Part shown: positions 57,458 through 64,000 of the stretch, one piece after another
Numbering within the stretch: the first letter of the stretch is position 1
Layout of the letters: the number at the start of each line of letters is the position of its first letter
DNA from: Cerioporus squamosus
Lineage: Eukaryota > Basidiomycota > Agaricomycetes > Polyporales > Polyporaceae
Direction of reading: 5' to 3'
DNA: 64,000 bases
NCBI GenBank assembly: GCA_022592435.1
Contig: JABYQS010000086.1
Location: forward strand, 99,377-163,376
Made by a program: the position numbers and the translations under genes
The notes under the pieces: generated by a model
Databases searched by the model: none
Told to the model about the DNA's origin: nothing
Seen by the model: only the letters and a program-made list of their open reading frames with translations

Positions 57458-58551
57458 TCAACTCGTTTCATCGTCCTGCCACACCGGCCAATCCTGGACG
57501 GTGATGTCAAATATTACTGGCAGTCGCATCCAGAGTTTGCGCTGTTCGTCCATCAAGTGAGTCCTGCGCCGCTCGTCGCAGGTATCGCACAGCGGATCCC
57601 GCAAGAAGCTCTCCTTGAACTCTTCGTATGGGAAGAAGGGATGCGTCGGGACGGCGAGCGTGGGGGTCAAGCCGAAGTACTGCAACAGAACCGTCTCCGC
57701 CGCGCGAATGCAGCGGTCGCCCACCCAGCAGTCGGGCACGTGGATTGGCCCAAGGGCACTGCGCACCATAGCGTTGATCTCCGGGTAGAGGAGGTCCTTT
57801 GCTTTCCAGATACGCAACAAGTCGTCCGGGCGAAGCCTCACCATCGCCCCGTCCTCGTCTTTGAAACCCAGTATGGCCTCGTCGTCGAGCATCCTGCATG
57901 CAAGGAGTGCGGTGGGGAGGAGCGAGTCCGTCTCGGTCAAGCGGGCGAGGTTCACGACGCCGATGGCGTGCTTGAGGGCGAAATTGGCAGGGACGAACCC
58001 TGAGGAGTACCACTCGTCGAAGTCGGTAGTGAAGTGCTCCTGCAGGAAGGCGAGTCCCTGCTCAGAGAGCCGGTCGATGCCGTACTTGTGCCCCATGCGG
58101 ACGCAGGAGGACACCATTTCGTAGGTCGGGGCGCTCGGCAGGAAGCTTGGGGTGCTCTTAGCGATCGTCGACGAGGAGCGAGCTCAGCATACATACCTAT
58201 GGGGCATTAAGCCCCTTAGCATGTGTCTGACATCGGCGGCGCTTTCGGGCAACTCGACCATGAGGCAACCGTCCTCGCAGTGGGAGCCCTCCGCAGGCTG
58301 GGGGAAAGTAAAAGCGTCTGCGAAGGCGGTCGAGTGTTTAATCAAAACCGAGCGGAGCACCCGGAACCTGACACCGCCTGCAATGATGACGAGAAGGCCG
58401 GAGTCGTCCAGCCAGAATTCCTCGTCCTGTTTCACGACATTTGCGCCATTTGCGGTGCCGTCTTGGACCTGGTTGAGGGTGTCGGGCTCCTGAAATGACA
58501 GTCAGCGGTGGACACGGAGGCGGATATGCGACAATATACCGTCTCCGCCAT
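57458..58551 (-). CDS. BTB/POZ family protein 7 (intact)
   Basis: Three exons (58540-58551, 58197-58489, 57458-58145) join to 330 residues. The first exon has only 12 bases (MAET). It is required to supply an ATG in frame with EPDTLNQVQDG and DEEFWLDDSGLLVIIAGGVR. The BTB half continues with VLIKHSTAFADAFTFPQPAE and VELPESAADVRHMLRGLMP. The family phase-2 intron follows (CAT AG / C), then CVRMGHKYGIDRLSEQG, HAIGVVNLARLTETDSLLPT, DCWVGDRC, LCDTC and LWMRLPVIFDITVQDWP. The two Cys pairs are complete. The acceptor at 58,146 was chosen for phase; an alternative AG lies 8 bases upstream in the transcript. The 3' end lies 245 bp from the convergent MFS gene stop. Confidence 0.85.
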
Positions 58552-59606
58552 AACACTAGTTGTGAGGATACGAGAAGAGAAAGGGTATGGCTGTTCTGGT
58601 GCCACCTTCAATACTGCCCTCCCCTGCGCTCGCTCCATTGCGTCTTTATACCATCCGCCAAGTGAATCCGCGGGAGGCGGCGGGCGAACGGGATACAGGC
58701 GCTGTTCGTGGGGAACAATGAAGGACGGATTCGAAATGTGACCAAAAATGTGGGACAAAAGGGAATGAGTGCCGTCCATCACGTTGTGCGGACGCGGAAA
58801 ACATGGCCTTGATCCAAAACAAGTAAGTCCGCTCGCTCGCTCTGGGACTGAACCCAACCGCACGTCGGCAAGGTGTCTGCCGTCGTACTCAAGGCAAACA
58901 CGCCTCTCGTGTCTGCGATGACTTAGCACAGACAAGTGTGCGTAGAGCGCACCTTTCACAAACGAAATGTCGAGAGTAATGGTCGTCGCGTACTGTTTCC
59001 CCGGAAGTAGCTCGAAGCGGGCATACTCAGTCTGGACCTGACCCCTGAAGGCTAGTGCGCGAACGCAGCACCATTAGTCGACTAGTAGATGTCAGCTGGT
59101 ATACAATGACCTCAGGATCGAAGTATGCACACCTTTCTACTCCTTCTACTAACAGTTAGTCCGGACTCCGCAAAGATGGCCACGCGCTGTCCGTATGTCT
59201 CTCGAGGACGAGGTAGCGGGTCAAGCTGCAGGGGGAGGGGCAAGATCCGTCCATGACGTTGCACCAGACATTGAAAGAGACGCGCACGTCGTGCCAGGTC
59301 GTTCCGCAGTCAAAGGAGCACTCGTGCAACTTGCTCGAGTCCGGAGACGGTAGTCGCCCCGAGAGCGGGTGACCGGGTGGTACCTTGGCAGTGTGACCGA
59401 AAGACAGAGCCAGTAGTCATCCCAGACCTTCAGATCAGAAGCTTCTTCCACAAGCTGAACAAGGAGCCAAGACCATAAGTATGCTGGGCCAGAGATGACG
59501 GCGAACTTCAAGACTCGAACACAGAGAAGTCTGTGTGGCTGTGCCACAGTTGCCAGCGAAGTACTTACTCCCAGATTAGGATTCGGAAAAAAAGTTCTCT
59601 ACTCCG
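58552..59606. other. Intergenic; possible unrecognised minus-strand coding exons
   Basis: On the minus strand, 58,960-59,040 continues an open frame reading YARFELLPGKQYATTITLDI and then VCLEYDGRHLADVRLGSVPE. Around 59,220-59,400 another frame reads KLHECSFDCGTTWHDVRV. The texture is protein-like, but I recognise no family and could not join these pieces with phase-consistent introns. Confidence 0.3.
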
Positions 59607-60945
59607 ATGTCCATCTGCATCCTGCGGAGGACTTCATCACCCAACATATATGCTAGTGCTATGTGCGTGAACTGCCAGCGCCGCAAAGAAGAGGACACGG
59701 CGATGTTTCATCCACAGCAACTAGGTGCGCCACCGTTTCGATATGCAGCACCGGCGGCAACAAGTCGCGTCAACTTTCAACTTGCTCATTGCCACTTTTG
59801 TTCAGTTGTGCCGGTGCAACCGTTCGCGGCCGTGCCAGAGGTTGGCAACGGAAGGCCCTACAAACGAAGACGCGCAGTGAGCGATCCCTCCCGCGAGACC
59901 TACTACCTCTCTCCTGCGATTCGTTTCGGCGCGCCTGCGAAGCTCGAGCGCGACCCAGAATTCTGGTTCGAAGATGGGAGCATCATCCTGATTGCGTACG
60001 GAGACGTCGGCTTCCGGGTGTACAAGAGGATATTATCCGAACACTCCGCGCTCTTCCGCGACATGTTCAACATGCCTCAGCCGCCGAAGGTCCCCAAGAT
60101 CGATGGATGCCCATACGCCTACGTGGCCGATTACCCGTCGCAATTGCGGCACCTTCTCCGAGTCCTCTTCCCTACCAGAGGACATTTAGCGTGCGTGACT
60201 ACCTCTACCAAGGCTGCCAATCGATCGCTTACCTCTGGCACGTCTCTGCAGCTTCGGCAAACCGCCCGACGGCCTTTCTATGGACTCGGTATGCGCTGCT
60301 GTCGTCCTCGCGCACAAGTACCAGATGGAGCAGCTGGTCACTCAGGGACTCGCCCACCTAACGGAGTACTACACCGACGACTTCGAGCAATGGTGCAAGC
60401 CCAGCCGCGCCACGTGCCTCAAACCGGAGCCCATCGAGGCCCTCCGTGCCATCAACATCGCCCATCTCACCGGAACCACTTCGATGCTCCCTCTCGCCTT
60501 TCTCCATGCCTCTCGCGCCGGCGCCGCCATCCTTCGGGGGTGCGTACGCGAAGAGGGCTACCCAGAAGGGATCGCGATCGACGAGGTCGAGCGCATCCTC
60601 GACGGCCGAGTCGAGCTCATACGCTCTGCGAGCATGGCCCTCGCGCGCATCTTCAGCCCGGAGACCAGCGTTATCTGCACGGACGCGCGTCGCTGCCAGA
60701 AGGTACTGGTGCAGCAGGCATCGAGGCTCGACGCGGTGCTCGACGATCTCTACGACGAGGGCTTCGCCCAGTCCTGGGTCCACCTCGTCAGCCTCAAAGG
60801 CGAGAGCCGGAGCCCGCCGACGCCGTGGGCGCTGTGTCGGAACTGCCTGGATATGGTCGTGGATCGTGACAAGGAGGAACGCCGTAACTTTTGGAATAGC
60901 CTTCCTGATGCCTTCGGCCTCAAGATTGACGGATGGGAGGCGTAG
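59607..60945 (+). CDS. BTB/POZ family protein 8 (intact, longest)
   Basis: Exons 59607-60190 and 60252-60945 with a 61-bp phase-2 intron give 425 residues from the first ATG. Later in-frame ATGs at 59,661 and 59,703 would give shorter forms. The N-terminal extension of about 110 residues (Cys-containing, basic KRRRA near its end) is unique among the ten. Then come DPEFWFEDGSIILIAYGDVG, RVYKRILSEHSALFRDMFNM, DYPSQLRHLLRVLFP, VVLAHKYQMEQLV, INIAHLTGTTSMLPLAFLHA, CTDARRC, LCRNCLDMVVDRDKEERRNF and LPDAFGLKIDGWEA. Both Cys pairs are present. It is convergent with BTB gene 9, whose stop lies 265 bp away. Confidence 0.86.
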
Positions 60946-61209
60946 TGGGAGCCAAGAGGTCGGACGCACCGCCGACGCATCGGGTTCAACATCTTCCCTG
61001 TACAAGCATACCCTGATTAGCTTAAGACTCTCTTGATCGTGGCATACAGTCGTGCGTAATCCTGTATCCTACCCAAAATGCTGATTCGCGAATATTTCGA
61101 CTGTTATAACCCGGTCTCGTCCAAGCGAATCAGCGGACTCCATGTTGTACTGTACATGGGGGGACACAAGCAGAATACATGCGTGCGAACACCATGCCCT
61201 GCCGATACC

Positions 61210-62323
61210 CTACGCCTTCTTGACCCCCCAGTAATCAACCTCACCGACTCCAGTCAGCGTAGGCAGCTTCTTCCACATTTCCTGCATCAGGTATTCATCG
61301 CGCTCCTTCAGAATATCCCAGCAGACGGTGCACATGTTCTTCTTCTCAATCTTGGTGACCAACCAGCCCTGAAAAGGATTGCATGTCGGTACCACCGCCG
61401 CGCGAAACATAGCGCCGGATTCCAGGCGTCGTATAGTGGTATCGCACGCAGTCGGGGTGCGGCACTGCTCCGGTGGCACAGGACGAAACCTACGCACGAT
61501 GCGCTCACTATAGGCCTTGCAGAGCCTTGTCTTGGCGTCGATGCAGCGAGCGAGATCCGTGGGGGATAGGACGTCGCGCGAGCCGTCGCAGTGCTGTACG
61601 CCGTTGACGAGCTCGGTGCCGTCGAGGTGACAGCAGATGAGGACAAGGACTGGAAGGAGATGGGTGGCACCTGTCAGCCGCGCGAGGTTGATGACAGCGA
61701 CGGCGTCCACGTGCTCGAACTCGGGGGGCACGAAGTCGTCGAGAGCGCGGAACTCGTCTAGCGTGCGGGGGAAGTACTTGCTGAGATACCTGAGAGACTG
61801 GTCGACCGTGTCGTCCATCTGGTACTTGTGGCCCAATCGTATCAGGCTAGCGATGGTAAAACATGTAGGATGAGTTTCCTCAAAAAGCCTGCGTTGGTAT
61901 CAGGTAGTCAGCAAGCGACTCGGAGACGGACGGCGAGCTAGAAGGTACGTACCGTGCTTTGGTATCCGGCGTCAGCACTCGGAGGAGCTCGCGGAATGCT
62001 TGGGGACTATCCGTGAGGCTCACAGTATGATTGGCACTTGCTCCCGTGTTGTGTGAAGCGGTGACAGGGGTTGCAGGTTGCGGGAACGAAAACATGTCGG
62101 CGAAGACCGGCGATCGGCTGCCTAACAGACCTCTGTACAGGCGGAACTCAACTCGCCCTGCAACCAGGGAGATCGTTCCATCTTCAAACCAGAACTCTGG
62201 ATCCTGAGATATTGGAAGAGGAGATCCTGGGGAGTTTGATCTGTCTTCATGCTCTAGGTCGCGCGACTCGGACGCGGTTCGAGCTCGTTTTCGCGCGGAT
62301 GTGCTAGTCGTATCATCGGGCAT
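61210..62323 (-). CDS. BTB/POZ family protein 9 (intact)
   Basis: Exons 61953-62323 and 61210-61888 with a 64-bp phase-2 intron give 349 residues. The start MPDDTTSTSARKRART has the basic RKRAR stretch, possibly a nuclear signal, shared with genes 4, 5 and 6. The BTB half shows DPEFWFEDGTISLVAGRVEF, RLYRGLLGSRSPVFADMFSF and SLTDSPQAFRELLRVLTP. The second exon starts LFEETHPTC and has LIRLGHKYQMDDTVDQSLRY, AVINLARLTGATHLLPVL, QCRTPTAC, MCTVCWDILKERDEYLMQEM and WKKLPTLTGVGEVDYWG. No lesion. Its promoter region is shared head to head with BTB gene 10 (325 bp between ATGs). Confidence 0.88.
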
Positions 62324-62648
62324 AGTCTATTATCAAGCAGATGTCAGTACAGAGTCTAGGTCCTTGTTACGCGCCCAGTACCTCAACTTTCGGGTAAGTA
62401 GGTTGCGGTTCAGCCGCTGCACGAGAGGGCAGGCCCAGTGCCAGGAGCCAGCAAGAGGAGGAGGAGCGCCGAACATGTCACGCGTGTCCGCTCCATTGTC
62501 GATGTCACGCGTTACATGACCGTAGCCCAGGCCCGGCAGCTGCTCCTCAAGTTCGTGCGACCACCATCCGGTCCAACCCACTTCACCCTCTCTTCAGCAG
62601 CGCGTTCACTACTTCGACCAGGGCTTAAGCTTGAAGTACTCACACATC

Positions 62649-63774
62649 ATGTCTGGACAACACTCGGACTTCGCTAGAGACGGTGCCCGCCTTGGGCCAA
62701 CGGGTTCAGACGAACAGCAGGGCCATCATGACGCGCCACCGAGACACCTGAATCCCAGACGAGACGAAGAATTTTGGTATGAAGATGGGTCTATAATTCT
62801 GCGAACCCGCGACATGGATTTCCGTGTCTACCAAGGCATCTTGGCTACTCACTCGCCGGTCTTCAAAGACATGTTATCTCTTCCACAGCCTTCATCCTCC
62901 TTGCCAGAGGATCCGCGCTCACAAGGGAACATGGTTCCTGTCGTGCACCTTACGGACTCGCCTGAGGACCTACGGAAGCTGCTGCGAATATGCATGCCGA
63001 GCAACGATTCAACGTAAGGTTCCTACCTATCCGCTTACCGGACGGCTCCTAACTCCACGCCACAGCCCATTCGAGCCACACAACCCCGACTACCACACCC
63101 TTTCGGCGTGCATCCGTCTCGGGCACAAGTACCAAATCTCGAAGCTCGTCGAGCACTCCATCAAGTACCTCAAGCAGTTCTACCCAAGCGACTTCGACAA
63201 GTGGACCGCGCATGGCCGCAAACGTACCGAGTCGGAGTATGGCCTGCACGGACTCACCGATCGGCATTGCATAGACGTCGTCCAGCTCGCACATCTCACA
63301 CAAGAGCTCGAACTACTCCCCACCGCTCTCATGGCATGCTGCCTGCTCCAGGACGATATTGTCAATGGTTTCGAGCGCGAAGACGGGACGCGCGAGTACT
63401 TGTCAGCCGCTGACCTTGGCCGTTGCTTCAAGGCCGCGCGCAAGCTCGCTGAAGCAAGAACCACTGTTGCTCTCCGCGCGTTAACTCCAGGCTTGTCGAA
63501 GATTTGCAATAGTCCAGTCTGCAGGGCCAGCTTCGACGAAGTGCTCCGGAACCTGGACAAGCACGCGCGTGAGCTTGTATTCCCCGAACCTTGCTCCGAA
63601 TTCGCTATCATTCTCTGCAATGGGCCGTGGCTTTGCTCGAGGTGCGTGCTAGCTATTACGCAAAGGGAGGAGGCGGAGCGCAGGGACGTATGGAACCGAT
63701 TGCCCTCGTTCTTCGATCTCGAGGTCAAAGGCTGGGGAGAAGCGCAGGACGCCGTACGCGTGCAAGTTGTGTGA
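62649..63774 (+). CDS. BTB/POZ family protein 10 (intact)
   Basis: Exons 62649-63013 and 63066-63774 with a 52-bp phase-2 intron give 357 residues. After a polar N-terminus come DEEFWYEDGSIILRTRDMDF, RVYQGILATHSPVFKDMLSL and VVHLTDSPEDLRKLLRICMP. The second exon shows CIRLGHKYQISKLVEHSIKY, CIDVVQLAHLTQELELLPTA, ICNSPVC (spacing 4 rather than 5), LCSRCVLAITQREEAERRDV and LPSFFDLEVKGWGEA. An insertion in the second exon (HGRKRTESEYGLHGLTDR) is not shared by the others. The frame ends with TGA; no lesion seen. Confidence 0.88.
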
Positions 63775-64000
63775 GGTGAGCCTGCGACATTATTTTATGT
63801 CAGCTTCCCGCTAAACGCGACGATGCCTCGCGATCGATGGCAATCTAGGTGGCTAACAATCCCTGCGTTGCCTGCCAGTGTCAAGATAAATGGCTTGCAA
63901 CTTGAAGCGTAAACTCCTTCTGCCATAGATAATTGATATCTCTTTCATGGAATCTTCTCGGAGCTACGTACCGCCTTTGTGCGTCAGCGGATTCAATGAG
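63775..64000. other. 3' flank of BTB gene 10, nothing recognised
   Basis: The last 226 bp of the window. AT-rich words such as TATTTTATG could belong to a polyadenylation region. Confidence 0.3.

Noticed and set aside
37277..63774. Idea that the repeated BTB genes are domesticated transposons
   Set aside because: No terminal repeats, target-site duplications, transposase or reverse transcriptase are seen around the units, and introns are retained, which argues against retroposition.
1..64000. CRISPR arrays or bacterial operons
   Set aside because: No regularly spaced short repeats with spacers and no Shine-Dalgarno-led gene strings; intron structure is eukaryotic throughout.

Overview
This is a nuclear window from a filamentous basidiomycete, most likely an Agaricomycete of the Polyporales (wood-decay) type. 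The evidence is that genes are cut by many 45-75 bp GT-AG introns, often with CTAAC or CTGAC branch points. There are basidiomycete-typical families: DUF6534-like and other seven-TM proteins, a large intron-rich P450, a secreted GH3 beta-glucosidase, and a burst of BTB/POZ genes. Remnants of a non-LTR retrotransposon are also present. No bacterial-style operons are seen. The organism assignment is inference.

Layout. 0-1.9 kb: decayed 3' end of a non-LTR retrotransposon (RNase H and Cys/His C-terminus, A-rich tail). 3.9-6.2 kb: complete 13-exon cytochrome P450. 6.5 kb: intron-containing tRNA-Gly(UCC) candidate. 7.0-12.5 kb: GH3 beta-glucosidase and a Ser/Ala-rich secreted-protein gene, both on the minus strand. 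This block recurs in direct orientation at 20.7-24.8 kb, but there the beta-glucosidase has lost its C-terminal half. The 16 kb around and between the two blocks (12.5-16 kb and 17-20.7 kb) hold no recognisable gene; they contain a 0.9 kb tandem repeat and degenerate repeats. 27.5-29.6 kb: DUF6534-like seven-TM protein. 29.7-33.2 kb: convergent DUR3-type urea/H+ symporter. 34.9-36.4 and 42.6-44.1 kb: two members of a second seven-TM family. 38.7-39.7 kb: alpha/beta hydrolase of the proline-iminopeptidase type. 55.2-57.2 kb: DHA2-like MFS efflux transporter.

The dominant feature from 37 kb to the end is a BTB/POZ array on both strands. It has ten members of one family, each with one phase-2 intron at the same place, plus two members of a separate T1/KCTD-like BTB family. 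Five of the ten look intact (322-425 aa). The other five carry nonsense or frameshift lesions, so this is a birth-and-death array. All ten share an undocumented-looking C-terminal half with a C-x(4-5)-C pair followed by a C-x2-C pair and an ER..W..LP......GW tail, which could be a metal-binding module.

The genes do not form one obvious pathway. The P450, GH3 enzyme, urea symporter and MFS pump fit a saprotrophic, detoxifying lifestyle. The BTB array is probably a rapidly evolving family of adaptor or regulatory proteins (inference). Most exon models were built by hand from splice signals, reading phase and family similarity; they are predictions, not transcript-supported.
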